A stretch of DNA of 46,211 bases, taken from the NCBI GenBank assembly GCA_005881595.1, contig VBBY01000055.1:1-46211 (forward strand), in the 5' to 3' direction. Below are positions 25,011-33,582 of the stretch, in pieces (positions within the stretch are counted from its first letter, which is position 1; each line of letters starts with the position of its first letter). The stretch is from Betaproteobacteria bacterium (GTDB taxonomy: Bacteria > Pseudomonadota > Gammaproteobacteria > Burkholderiales > SG8-39). The translations under genes and the position numbers were made by a program. The notes under the pieces are model-generated. The model was not told the origin of the DNA, searched no databases, and was given only the letters and a program-made list of their open reading frames with translations.

Positions 25011-26654
25011 ATGAAGGCATTACTTGCCGCGCTCCTCGCGCTCGCGGCCGTGCCCGGCGCACGAGCCGGCGACTGCGCGGGGCTGATGGGCTTTTATTAC
25101 CCGGATACGATCGTCACCTCGGCGACTCCCGTTCCCGGCCCCTCGTTCACCGCGCCGGACGGCCGGATCTACGATTCGCTGCCGCCCTTCTGCCGCGTGA
25201 CGGCGACCCTCACGCCGACCAGCGACTCGCTCATCAACATGGAACTGTGGATGCCCGATCCCGGCTGGACCGGGCGTTTCCTCGGCTTGGGCAACGGCGG
25301 TTACGGCGGCAACATCGCGATCGCCGTGCCGGCGATGGTCGCCGCGCTCAAGCTTGGCATCGCGAGCGGCACCACCGACATGGGCACCACGCCCTCGACC
25401 AACACCGACGCTGACGCGCTCGTCGGCCACCCGCAGAAGTGGGTCGACTTCGGCCACCGCGCCACGCACCTGATGACGGTCGTGTCGAAGGAGATCGCGC
25501 GCGCCTTCTACGGCAGCGCGCCGCGCTATGCCTACTTCCACGGCTGCTCGACCGGCGGCCAGCAGGCGTTGATGGAGGCGCAGCGCTACCCGGACGACTA
25601 CCACGGCATCATCGCGGGCTCGCCGGCGAACAACCGCACCCACCTGCACACCAACGTGCTGTGGTTCTACCGCGCCACCCACGCGTCGCCCGACAGCTAC
25701 ATCACGTCCGACAAGGTGAGCCTGATCACGCGCTCGGTGGTCGCCGCGTGCAACGTGAAGAGCGGCGGGCTCGCCACCGACGCCTTCCTCACCGACGCGC
25801 GCGCCTGCGACTGGGACCCGGCGAGCATTCAGTGCCCGGCGCTCGACGGCCCCGATTGCCTCCTGCCCGGGCAGGTGCAAGCGGCACGTGCAGGCTACGA
25901 CGGTCCGCGCAACCCTGGTAGCGGCCACCTCATCTACCCGGGCTGGATGCGCGGCAGCGAGAACGCCTCGGAGCTCGGCTGGAACTCGCAGCAGTCCAGC
26001 GCCGAGCCGCCGTTCGGCTCGCTCTTCAAGTGGGTGTTCGGCTCGGCGTGGCTCTGGCCGACCTACGACTACGACCTCGACATGGCCGCGGTCGACCAGC
26101 TGCTCGCGCCGATCCTCAACGCGAACAATGCCGACCTGGGCGCGTTCCAGTCGCTTGGCGGCAAGCTCCTCGCCTACCACGGCACGGCTGATCCGATCAT
26201 CAATCCGCAGGACACGGTGAACTACTACAACCGCGTGCTCGCGCTGCAGTCGAAGAGCGCGTCGCTCGCGCAGAAGCGCACGCAGCAGTTCTTCCGCCTG
26301 TTCCTCGTGCCGGGCATGGGCCACTGCTCGCGCGGGGCCGGGCCCAACGCCTTCGGCAACCTGTTCAGCGCGAGCATCGTCGCGCCGCCGCCGGCCGCGA
26401 GCGACGCCGCGCACGACGTGCTGCTCGCGCTCATCGATTGGGTCGAGCGCGGCAACGCGCCCGAGAGCATCGTCGCCACTAAGTACGTGGGCGACTCGCC
26501 GTCGTCCGGGGTGCAAATGATGCGGCCGCTCTGCCCGTTTCCGCTCTTCCCGCGCTACTCCGGGAGCGGCGACCCAAACGCCGCGGGGAGCTTTGCGTGC
26601 GCGAGCGGCCCGTCCGTCACCGACCGGACCGCGGCGCCCGAATACCTGCAGTGA
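25011..26654 (+). CDS. Tannase/feruloyl esterase family protein, secreted
   Basis: A 547-residue exported esterase that would hydrolyse ester bonds of aromatic acids (gallate, ferulate, or terephthalate-like substrates). The signal peptide is residues 1-19. The family CS-D-HC signature is complete: C179-S180 in HGCSTGGQQ, D394 in GTADPIINP and H438-C439 in PGMGHC, with C179 and C439 forming the disulfide that links the triad. The region between is the lid, rich in cysteines (about 247-283). GGGAGG precedes the ATG. It is the only gene between two copies of the tRNA(CAT) 3' end, and so was probably acquired. Confidence 0.92.
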   Translation: MKALLAALLALAAVPGARAGDCAGLMGFYYPDTIVTSATPVPGPSFTAPDGRIYDSLPPFCRVTATLTPTSDSLINMELWMPDPGWTGRFLGLGNGGYGGNIAIAVPAMVAALKLGIASGTTDMGTTPSTNTDADALVGHPQKWVDFGHRATHLMTVVSKEIARAFYGSAPRYAYFHGCSTGGQQALMEAQRYPDDYHGIIAGSPANNRTHLHTNVLWFYRATHASPDSYITSDKVSLITRSVVAACNVKSGGLATDAFLTDARACDWDPASIQCPALDGPDCLLPGQVQAARAGYDGPRNPGSGHLIYPGWMRGSENASELGWNSQQSSAEPPFGSLFKWVFGSAWLWPTYDYDLDMAAVDQLLAPILNANNADLGAFQSLGGKLLAYHGTADPIINPQDTVNYYNRVLALQSKSASLAQKRTQQFFRLFLVPGMGHCSRGAGPNAFGNLFSASIVAPPPAASDAAHDVLLALIDWVERGNAPESIVATKYVGDSPSSGVQMMRPLCPFPLFPRYSGSGDPNAAGSFACASGPSVTDRTAAPEYLQ

Positions 26655-26678
26655 CCGAGTCCGCGTAAAAACGGCTGC

Positions 26679-26700
26679 GGCACACTTCTGGCACACTTGG
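26679..26700 (+). repeat. Tandem 11-bp repeat, possible recombinase arm sites
   Basis: GGCACACTTCT is followed directly by GGCACACTTGG, 9 of 11 positions identical, 116 bp before the right tRNA copy. A similar tandem 11-bp arrangement flanks the tRNA-Phe islet. Direct repeats of about this size next to an att core are typical of arm-type binding sites of tyrosine integrases. Confidence 0.6.
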
Positions 26701-26815
26701 AGTCAATCAACGCCCGCAATCGAGCGCACGCCACAGCAAGGCGTGGGTGAATTTTCCCTATGTAGGTTTTGCGGCCGAGTGCTGCGGTGAGTTGCCGAGA
26801 ATTAGCGCATTCGGC

Positions 26816-26859
26816 CTCATAATCCCTTGGTCGTTGGTTCGAATCCAACCCGGCCCACA
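26816..26859 (+). repeat. tRNA 3'-end direct repeat, copy 2
   Basis: This 44-bp copy is identical to 24714-24757 and lacks the 5' half of the tRNA, so it cannot be a working gene. It is the right border of the tannase islet and the left border of the LVIVD islet. Confidence 0.9.
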
Positions 26860-27042
26860 GCAAAACGCTATGTCGCCCACCACGGTCGGCACATAGATGA
26901 AGAACGGGCGAAGTGGAACGAGCAATATTGATAACAATTGGACGAAGGATTCATTGGCATCCGTTATCAACGGACGCTGACGCTCAAGATAGGATCAAAA
27001 AACGGATATCCCGCAAAGGCCATTCAGGAGAGGAGGGCAACA

Positions 27043-28671
27043 ATGGCAAGGAAAGTTAGCGCACGTAGGCACACGTTGCACCGGACCTTGGTCGGTCTAA
27101 CGGTTGCAAGCGCCGTAATAGTGTTGTCAGCGATCGCCGTTCCAAGCTTTGGCGGCCCGAAGTCGAATACGCCTTCGATGGGACCTGTGCCCAAAGCGCA
27201 CTGTGGTCCCGGGGATCACACCGAAAGCGGATTGCAGGGCGAGACCACGCAGCAAGAGCGCTTCAGCGGCGATTCCGAGCGCGCCTACAACTGCAATCTG
27301 GAACTCGTGGGCCAGCAGCCCCAAGGTGAGTTTGAAGGAGCATTTTCGCAGGATGGACCGGCGTACGACGGTGACTGCGCCTACTATGGAACGGACCGTG
27401 TTACTTCTCTGCAGCAGCACCTCGGCGTCACGGTGATCGATGCCTCCGACCCCCAGCATCCGCGGGTGAGCGCGTACCTGAACGACACTGCCGCGGCGCG
27501 CGCCCCGCACGAGACTGTGCACACCAATGAGCGGCGCCACCTCCTCGCGGTCGGCCAAAACAATGGGCCGGGCTTTGCCGTTTATGACACTTCCGACTGC
27601 CGCCACCCGGTCCTGCTGGCCGACATCCAGCTTCCCGGCAGCCAGGGCCACATGGGCGCCTTCGCCCCGGACGGCCGGACGTACTACCTGACCCAGAGCT
27701 TTCGAGGCATCGGCGGCTTCCTGTACATCGTGGACCTCATCGACCCGTCCAATCCGCAGATGCTCCCCCCTTGGCAGTTCTTGGGTGATGGCAGGCCCCA
27801 CGGGCTAGAGCTCAACCCGCAGGGCTTTGCGCCCGGTGTGCCCGAAGGGACGCGGGTGTACTCGGGGCAGCCTGGCAATTTCGGCAGGGTCCCGCCGGCA
27901 AACGATAGCGGTCCGGACGGGCTGGTGATCCTTGACGTCAGCGACTATCAGTTCCGTCGCCCCAATCCGCAGATCCGGGTTATCAGTAAGCTCTTCTGGG
28001 ACGACCAGGGGGAAGCCGAGCCCATGATCCCAGTGAAGATCAAGGGGCACCCGTACATCATCAGCACGGACGAGGCCGGCGGCGCGAGCGGCATGGGCGG
28101 CTGGGCGGCCGCATGTGGCCGGGGGGCGTCCCCTTTCGGTTATCCGAATATCATCGACGTCGGCGACGAAACCAACCCTAGGATCATCGCCAAGCTCAGG
28201 CTGGAAGTGAGCGACCCCGCCAATTGCTCAGCGCTACTCGCCGAGACGCCGCCGGATGCCCCGGGAACGGCGCCCGGGACGAACTTGCCGCCCGAGTCAG
28301 GGACGACCAATTACAGCGGAGAAAGATGTGTCGCTGACAATCCCAACAATGCGAAGATGCTCGCTTGCAGCTTTCAGAATGCAGCCTTGCGCGTTTTCGA
28401 CGTTCGCGATCCGCACCATCCGAAAGAGATCGCGTACTGGAAGCCACCCGCTGTGCGGACGGAGGTCCGTCCTGCATCAGGTAGCTGGGCACCGGGCGTC
28501 GATCGGACCGTGGATAAGATTGCTGGTTGGGCGCGCTGGGTAAAGGGCAAAGGCCACGATAAGCTGCAACTCTGGACCGTCAGTGATGGCAACGGCTTTC
28601 AGGTCCTGCGCTTCACGGACAATTTCAAAGCGCGTCACAAGGAGCTTTTCGAGGATGACTCGGACGAATAA
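27043..28671 (+). CDS. Secreted LVIVD-repeat (beta-propeller-like) protein
   Basis: A 542-residue exported protein. Residues 1-38 form a twin-basic signal region (ARRHTLHR, then a hydrophobic stretch, ending near PSFGG). Repeats of the type GVTVIDASDPQHPRVSAYL (128-146), FAVYDTSDCRHPVLLADIQL, FLYIVDLIDPSNPQML and LRVFDVRDPHHPKEIAYW mark LVIVD blades, each about 45 residues. Paired cysteines fit an extracytoplasmic site. No catalytic motif is seen; such proteins are mostly uncharacterised surface or periplasmic proteins. ATG 27043 follows AGGAGAGGAGGG. The codon use is less GC-biased than the neighbours, consistent with transfer. Confidence 0.85.
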   Translation: MARKVSARRHTLHRTLVGLTVASAVIVLSAIAVPSFGGPKSNTPSMGPVPKAHCGPGDHTESGLQGETTQQERFSGDSERAYNCNLELVGQQPQGEFEGAFSQDGPAYDGDCAYYGTDRVTSLQQHLGVTVIDASDPQHPRVSAYLNDTAAARAPHETVHTNERRHLLAVGQNNGPGFAVYDTSDCRHPVLLADIQLPGSQGHMGAFAPDGRTYYLTQSFRGIGGFLYIVDLIDPSNPQMLPPWQFLGDGRPHGLELNPQGFAPGVPEGTRVYSGQPGNFGRVPPANDSGPDGLVILDVSDYQFRRPNPQIRVISKLFWDDQGEAEPMIPVKIKGHPYIISTDEAGGASGMGGWAAACGRGASPFGYPNIIDVGDETNPRIIAKLRLEVSDPANCSALLAETPPDAPGTAPGTNLPPESGTTNYSGERCVADNPNNAKMLACSFQNAALRVFDVRDPHHPKEIAYWKPPAVRTEVRPASGSWAPGVDRTVDKIAGWARWVKGKGHDKLQLWTVSDGNGFQVLRFTDNFKARHKELFEDDSDE

Positions 28672-28678
28672 ATAACGG

Positions 28679-28711
28679 CCCCTTGGGCGCGCGATTACCA
28701 ACCCGGCCCAC
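28679..28711 (+). repeat. Degraded third copy of the tRNA(CAT) 3' end
   Basis: CCAACCCGGCCCAC (28698-28711) matches 24743-24756 exactly, and CCCCTTGG at 28679-28686 matches the tRNA variable region in the correct order, with a 3-nt deletion and several changes between. It abuts the stop codon of the SapC-like gene. I read it as the worn right border of the LVIVD islet. Confidence 0.6.
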
Positions 28712-29466
28712 TAGTCAGCCGCCGCTGCAAGGCGCGTCGCCTTGCGCTCGAGCAGCCGCGCGAAGTTCTCGAGCGACAGCAGGTGCAGGTAGACGCGCGC
28801 CATCAGCCCTTTGCGCATCAGGTTCTTGAGCTGCGCGGCGTTGAGGTTTTCCAGGTGTTTCTCGTTCACCCGGTGCATGCCGGTAAGGTGCATCGCGCCG
28901 CCGCCCTTGTCCTTGTTGAGCGTCGCCTGCATGGTGAAGGGCTCGAGCAGCCCGTAGTCGCCGAGAATGGCGCACATCTCCCGGCTGCGCTCAAGGTCGG
29001 CCTCGTATTCCGAGAGCAGCCGCTCGATCTCGCTCCATTTCGCGCTCGGCTGGCTCTGTGCATCGAACAGCGGCTCGCCCTGCTCGTCGATGAATGCCTT
29101 CTCGATGCAGATCAGCCGGTCCTTCTGCTCCACCTGGTTGAGCGTCACCTTCGCCATGCAGAACGGGTAGCGGCGCGCATAGGCCGGGACGTAAACGCCG
29201 CGCGCCCAGGCGGCGTTCACGACGAACAGATTTTCGCCTGCCGCGATCCCGAGCACGGCGACCGGCGCGAAGCTCTTGCCTTCGTCGCCGCTGGTGAAGA
29301 CGATCGGATACTCGCGCGCCGCGAACTGGAACTCCGTGTGGCTGATGGGAATGGCGTTGCCGCGCCGCGCGAACTCGGGCACTTCGCCCGGCGCGAGCAG
29401 GCGCACCTTCTGGGTCTTCAGGGACGGAACGATTTCCCGGTAACCGAATGGCGGCGCTATCTGCAT
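28711..29466 (-). CDS. SapC-family protein
   Basis: A 251-residue soluble protein of the SapC-like family (often mislabelled as a peptide transporter permease; there are no membrane segments). [20 protein letters not shown] opens the domain, followed by [15 protein letters not shown] and the [16 protein letters not shown] segment typical of the family. The C-terminal third is helical. Function is unknown; relatives are linked to surface layers or exopolysaccharide regions. The ATG at 29466 is preceded by TATGAT at a 6-nt distance without a Shine-Dalgarno, a leaderless layout. The stop touches the third tRNA fragment. Confidence 0.8.
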   Translation of the reverse strand: MQIAPPFGYREIVPSLKTQKVRLLAPGEVPEFARRGNAIPISHTEFQFAAREYPIVFTSGDEGKSFAPVAVLGIAAGENLFVVNAAWARGVYVPAYARRYPFCMAKVTLNQVEQKDRLICIEKAFIDEQGEPLFDAQSQPSAKWSEIERLLSEYEADLERSREMCAILGDYGLLEPFTMQATLNKDKGGGAMHLTGMHRVNEKHLENLNAAQLKNLMRKGLMARVYLHLLSLENFARLLERKATRLAAAAD

Positions 29467-29505
29467 TGCGCCATCATAAGTCTGTCGGCGGGACGGCGCT
29501 TGCGG

Positions 29506-29511
29506 TAAAAT
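29506..29511 (+). promoter_or_regulatory. -10 element of the tRNA-Ala gene
   Basis: TAAAAT lies 14 nt before the mature 5' end of tRNA-Ala. No clear -35 is visible. It is in the 59-bp gap divergent from the SapC-like gene. Confidence 0.4.
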
Positions 29512-29525
29512 CCGCGGCTTCCCAC

Positions 29526-29601
<76 letters not shown>

Positions 29602-29695
29602 TTGCCCCAAAAGAAACGCCCCGAAGGCTAGGGGCAATCGGAGCGCAGCTGCCGCTCAGACCGCAGTCAGTCGGCGCCGTTCAGATGATCGTGAG

Positions 29696-29980
29696 CTAGG
29701 GGCGCTCGTTAAACGCCGCGGCCAATTCCGATACCTTGAACCGGCCGGTGAATCTCAGGTGATCCTGGGTTCCGGTCTCGAGGCCCGACTCGATCATGCA
29801 GAGCGTCATCAGCTGGCCGAGCCATTCAACGATTTGCGCCTTGGAGTAAGAGGACAACAGCGGACGCAGGCCATCGCGTTTGCCGACCTGCTCGAGAATG
29901 CGCCGGTACTCGACCGACAGGCCCGAGTTCTTATCCTCTAGCGCTGCCGTGCCTGCTTCGGTACGTCGAAAGGTGCGCAC
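29696..29980 (-). CDS. Small conserved-looking protein of unknown function
   Basis: I do not recognise a named family. The GTG at 29980 is preferred over the ATG 24 nt upstream because AAGGAG stands at ideal distance before it; this gives 94 residues starting VRTFRRTEAGTAAL. The sequence is mixed alpha, with RTEAGTAALxDxxSGLS resembling the start of winged-helix-like regulators in which a transcription or phage-type helix is followed by a helix-rich tail (VEWLGQLMTLCMIESGL). No catalytic residues are apparent. The remaining gap up to 30452 has no gene. Confidence 0.55.
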   Translation of the reverse strand: MRTFRRTEAGTAALEDKNSGLSVEYRRILEQVGKRDGLRPLLSSYSKAQIVEWLGQLMTLCMIESGLETGTQDHLRFTGRFKVSELAAAFNERP

Positions 29981-30096
29981 GCTCGTCTCCTTGTGCTGAT
30001 TCATGAGTCCGGCCTTATCCTGACGCGAATGGTGCGTCAGGCGAACCGAATAGAGAAGGCCTTATACGGCGGCATTAACCAATTTTACGTAGCGCT

Positions 30097-30116
30097 TCAC
30101 GGACATTTATCCGTGA
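30097..30116 (+). other. Short hairpin in the 30.0-30.45 kb gap
   Basis: TCACGGA (30097-30103) and TCCGTGA (30110-30116) form a perfect 7-bp stem with a 6-nt loop, with no T-run. It lies in a 472-bp stretch without genes. Its role is unknown. Confidence 0.35.
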
Positions 30117-30276
30117 GTCCTGAACACTCGCCCCGCTTGTCGGGCATGGCCTTACAGACCCTGCATCCTGCGAAATAGACTAGGCCGTTGCGATCCGCTG
30201 AATGCGCGGTTATGCGCCTCCGCGCTAGTCTTGACGACGCTGCTTCCCTCCTCCCTCCGTTGTCGAAGCGGCACAG

Positions 30277-30306
30277 GCCCCGGCGCCCTTGGCGACCGGG
30301 GCTTTT
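30277..30306 (+). terminator. Orphan terminator-like hairpin
   Basis: GCCCCGG (30277-30283) pairs with CCGGGGC (30296-30302), followed by TTTT. No plus-strand gene lies upstream for more than 650 bp apart from tRNA-Ala, so it may end an unannotated small RNA starting somewhere in 30000-30270. Confidence 0.5.
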
Positions 30307-30452
30307 CCATTCGTGAATTTGTTCACGTCCGGCTCCAAATAGTCCCGATTTTGTAGAGGGCGCGCTACAGGGACGGGGTGTTCCCCGACAGACCTGAAGC
30401 AATCCAAAGGATAGGCTTACTGTGTCCGTCAAAGGGGGGCAAAGGTCGAAGC

Positions 30453-32450
30453 ATGCTGCACGACGCGCCGGTAAATCTTCTTTTCGTCGAGGACTCCGCG
30501 GAGGATGTCCAGCTGGCGTTGCGCGCTCTCAGGCGTGACGGCCTCGAGACGCTGTGGCGGCAAGTCGACTCGGAGAGCACCATGAAGGTGGCTCTCTCGG
30601 AGGCCAGACCGGACGCAATCCTGTCCGATTTCTCGATGCCAGGGTTTGATGGCATGGAGGCGTTGCTGCTGGCCCGGGAAATCGTGCCGCAGGTTCCGTT
30701 CATTTTCCTGTCGGGGACGATCGGCGAGGAGCGCGCCATCGCGGCGATTCGGATGGGGGCCACGGATTACGTCTTGAAAAGCAGCATGCGCCGGCTTGGC
30801 ACGGCGGTAAAACGCGCCCTCTCTGAAACAGAGGAGCGCAACACCTATGAGACGCGCATCCGCTATCTGGCGAATTACGATGCGCTTTCGGGCTTGCCCA
30901 ACCGCAGCCTGCTCGCCGACCGCACCGCTCAGGCGATCGCTCATGCGAGACGAACGGGGCGGACGTGCGGCCTGATCGTGCTGAACGTTGATCGCTTCAA
31001 GCTGGTGAACGAAGGCTTCGGCCAGGCGGCTGGCGACGCGCTGCTCAACCTGCTGGCCGAGCGGCTGCGCGCCACGGTGCGCGAGGGCGATACCCCGGCA
31101 CGCTTGGGAGCCGACAGCTTCGCGGTGCTGGCCGCGGATCTCGTACGCCCCGATGAGACGATCGCCCTGGTGCGCAAGATCCAGGAGGCGGCGTCGCTGC
31201 TGTTCGCGCTGGAAGGACGCCAGCAGCACGTCAGTCTGAGCCTTGGTGCCAGCACCTTCCCGCGGGACGGTGAAGACTTCGAGGTGCTGCTGCGCAACGC
31301 CGATGCCGCGATGCAGCGGGTCAAGACCGCCGGCGGCAACGGCTTCCAGTACTACGCCGCCGCCATGACGCGCGACGCGACCGAGCGAGTCGAACTCGAG
31401 AACGCGCTGCGCGTCGCGCCCGAGCGGGGCGAGCTCGGGCTTCATTACCAGCCGCAAGTCGAGATCGCCTCAGGCCGCATCTCGGGGCTCGAGGCGCTGA
31501 TGCGATGGCACCATCCGGAGCGTGGCTTGATCTCGCCGGCGCAGTTCATCCCTATCGCCGAGGAGTCGGACCTGATCTGCTCGCTTGGCGAATGGGCCGT
31601 CGTTACGGCCTGCCGCCAGCTTTTCGAATGGGACGCCGGCGGGCACCCGGCACCACGTGTTGGCGTGAACGTCTCGGCCCGGCAGTTTCACAGCCCGGGT
31701 TTTGCAGACATGGTCGCACGCTCGCTGCGCGAGCGGCGGATCAGCCCGTCTCGCCTGGAGCTCGAGCTTACCGAAGGAGTGCTGATCGACGACCGCGAGG
31801 AAGCGGTTGCGGTCCTCGGGCAGCTCAAGGAGCTCGGGGTGCAGATCGCGGTGGACGACTTCGGTACCGGCTACTCGAGCCTCAGCTACCTCTCGGGGCT
31901 GCCGATCGACTGCCTGAAGATCGACCGGTCGTTCGTGGTCCAGACGACCGACGGCGGCCGCGGCGCGGCGATCGCGCAGGCGATCATCTCGCTCGGGCAC
32001 TCGCTGCGCCTGCGGGTGCTCGCCGAGGGTGTCGAGACGCCGGAGCAGCTCGAGTTCCTGCGCCGGCACGGCTGCAATGAATACCAGGGTTATCTGTTTT
32101 CGCGCCCGTGCACCGTCGACGCGGTGAGCGGATTTCTCGTCAGAGGCGCCGCCGTATCGGAAGCAGCCTTGAAGGCCGGGGCCGGGAAGACCGCGGGCGG
32201 ATCAGCTTCCCGCGGCAGACCGCGAGGCAGCGAGGCCGCTAAACGGCCGGTCATGCCGGCGACCTATAAAGGCTTCAAACGCAACCACGATGGCTCTTGG
32301 ACCTGCGTCGCGGAATCCACCATTCAGCGCCACAGCGGGCGCATTCAGGTCATGCCGGGATCCACTTTCCTGCCCGGCGTGAAGTTCATGGGCGTCGACC
32401 TGGCCGATTTGCTCGATACCCTGGCAGGGACCAAGAGCATCGAGCCTTAA
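30453..32450 (+). CDS. REC-GGDEF-EAL protein, predicted c-di-GMP phosphodiesterase
   Basis: A 665-residue cytoplasmic signalling protein. The receiver domain (6-125) has acidic residues E13-D14, phospho-acceptor D59 (ILSDFSMPG) and K109. The GGDEF domain (about 140-300) is degenerate: the active loop reads GADSF (219-223), so it is probably not a cyclase but may bind GTP or regulate. The EAL domain (about 318-560) keeps E347-A-L and R351, D468-D469 in DDFGTGY, K489 and E525, so phosphodiesterase activity is likely. After a Gly/Ala linker a separate ~55-residue C-terminal module (MPATYKGFKRNHDGSWT onward) is unassigned. ATG 30453 follows AAAGG. Confidence 0.88.
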   Translation: MLHDAPVNLLFVEDSAEDVQLALRALRRDGLETLWRQVDSESTMKVALSEARPDAILSDFSMPGFDGMEALLLAREIVPQVPFIFLSGTIGEERAIAAIRMGATDYVLKSSMRRLGTAVKRALSETEERNTYETRIRYLANYDALSGLPNRSLLADRTAQAIAHARRTGRTCGLIVLNVDRFKLVNEGFGQAAGDALLNLLAERLRATVREGDTPARLGADSFAVLAADLVRPDETIALVRKIQEAASLLFALEGRQQHVSLSLGASTFPRDGEDFEVLLRNADAAMQRVKTAGGNGFQYYAAAMTRDATERVELENALRVAPERGELGLHYQPQVEIASGRISGLEALMRWHHPERGLISPAQFIPIAEESDLICSLGEWAVVTACRQLFEWDAGGHPAPRVGVNVSARQFHSPGFADMVARSLRERRISPSRLELELTEGVLIDDREEAVAVLGQLKELGVQIAVDDFGTGYSSLSYLSGLPIDCLKIDRSFVVQTTDGGRGAAIAQAIISLGHSLRLRVLAEGVETPEQLEFLRRHGCNEYQGYLFSRPCTVDAVSGFLVRGAAVSEAALKAGAGKTAGGSASRGRPRGSEAAKRPVMPATYKGFKRNHDGSWTCVAESTIQRHSGRIQVMPGSTFLPGVKFMGVDLADLLDTLAGTKSIEP

Positions 32451-32499
32451 GCTCGCCGGCCGTTTGGGGGCCGGGCGCGCCAGCGGTACCATTCCCCTT

Positions 32500-33582
32500 A
32501 TGACGCTGTCTCGCACGCTTGCGGCGGCGCTCCAGCGGCTGGTGGACAGGATCGATCCCCAGGAGGGCCGCTATCGCATGCTGTTCGAGAGCAGCCCGCT
32601 GCCGATGTGGGTATTCGACGCCGAGACCCTGCGTTTTCTCGCAGCGAACGAGACGGCAATCCGCCTGTACAGCCACTCGCGCCAGGAATTCCTCTCGATG
32701 CCGGCGGAGGACATCTGCCGTGCCGAGGATCGCGAGGCGTTCCGCCAGTTCCTGCGCCGCGAATCCGGGTCGGTGAACCGCGGCGTGTTCCGCCATGTGA
32801 AAAGGGGCGGCGAGCCGATCGATATCGAAGGCGTCGGCTACCTGGTGAGCTGGCGCGGCCGCGCCGCGCGCCTGGTCCTCATCAACGACATCACCGAGCG
32901 GCTGCGCACGCAGCATGCCCTGGAATTCTCGCAGGAGCGCCTGCGCGCCCTGTCGCGCCGGCTGCTCGAGGTGCAGGAGCAGGAGCGCCGGCGCCTGGCG
33001 CGCGATCTGCACGACGACGTCGGCCAGGCGCTGACCGCGCTGAAGATCCAGCTGGAGTCGCGCTCGCGCATCGAGGAATGCGTCGAGACCGTCAGCCATA
33101 CGCTCGAGCGCGTGCGCCAGCTTTCGCTCAGCCTGCGCCCGCCGCAGCTCGACGACCTCGGCCTGGGGGCGGCGCTGCGCTCGCATCTCGACCGCCAGGC
33201 GGCGCTCGCCAGTCTCGCGCCGCACTTTGAAGCCCCCGAGACGCCGCGCCAAATCCCGGCGCACGTCGAGACGGCCTGCTTTCGCATCGCGCAGGAAGCG
33301 ATCAACAACGTGGTGCGGCACGCCCGCGCGCGCAATTTGTGGCTGCGCCTGTTCGCCAGCGGCGCGCGGCTCGAGCTCTCGGTGCGCGATGACGGCGGCG
33401 GCTTCGATGTCGCGGCGGCGCGGCGGCGCGCGGCGGCGGGCGCGAGCCTCGGGCTCGCCGGCATGGAGGAGCGCGTCGCGCTGGCGGGAGGCTCCTTCGA
33501 GCTGCGCTCGGCGCCCGGACAAGGCACCGTATTGCTGGCATCATTCCCGCTCGAGCCGAGAGAGAAACCACAAGCCGCCTGA
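32500..33582 (+). CDS. PAS-domain histidine kinase, NarX/UhpB type
   Basis: A 360-residue cytoplasmic sensor kinase without membrane helices. A PAS domain (about 24-135; YRMLFESSPLPMWVFDAETL then ITERLRTQ) is followed by the HisKA_3 dimerisation domain with the phospho-histidine H171 in ARDLHDDVGQALTALK, and a HATPase domain with EAINNVVRHARA (N box), DDGGGF and GLAGMEERV. It should phosphorylate the LuxR-type regulator whose ATG overlaps its stop. The signal sensed by the PAS domain is not predictable. A TTG at 32464 is an alternative start. TACCAT 7 nt before the ATG again suits a leaderless transcript. Confidence 0.9.
   Translation: MTLSRTLAAALQRLVDRIDPQEGRYRMLFESSPLPMWVFDAETLRFLAANETAIRLYSHSRQEFLSMPAEDICRAEDREAFRQFLRRESGSVNRGVFRHVKRGGEPIDIEGVGYLVSWRGRAARLVLINDITERLRTQHALEFSQERLRALSRRLLEVQEQERRRLARDLHDDVGQALTALKIQLESRSRIEECVETVSHTLERVRQLSLSLRPPQLDDLGLGAALRSHLDRQAALASLAPHFEAPETPRQIPAHVETACFRIAQEAINNVVRHARARNLWLRLFASGARLELSVRDDGGGFDVAAARRRAAAGASLGLAGMEERVALAGGSFELRSAPGQGTVLLASFPLEPREKPQAA

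Larger units (their letters stand above)
24758..26859 (+). mobile_element. Single-gene islet at tRNA(CAT) carrying a tannase-like gene
   Basis: The DNA between the two identical 44-bp repeats holds one complete gene (tannase-like, 25011-26654), an hrpA remnant at the left end and a tandem 11-bp repeat near the right end. There is no integrase, transposase or excisionase. The perfect repeat suggests recent integration or selection. It was probably mobilised in trans or lost its integrase. Confidence 0.7.
26655..27042. other. Gene-free stretch between the two islets
   Basis: This 388-bp stretch holds no credible gene. It contains the tandem 11-bp repeat (26679-26700), the second tRNA 3' copy (26816-26859) and an AT-richer leader with GGAGAGGAGGG before the LVIVD gene. 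Short minus-strand frames here are reverse readings of the tRNA fragment. Confidence 0.7.
26860..28711 (+). mobile_element. Second single-gene islet (LVIVD protein) with degraded right border
   Basis: The segment from copy 2 to the degraded copy 3 of the tRNA end holds one gene and no recombinase. Base composition in the leader is visibly more AT-rich than around it. The worn right border suggests that this islet is older than the tannase islet, consistent with later insertions landing next to the tRNA. Confidence 0.5.

Noticed and set aside
26555..26970. Minus-strand frames with GLDSNQRPRDYE or GWIRTNDQGIMRP
   Set aside because: They are reverse readings of the second tRNA fragment, the same artefact.
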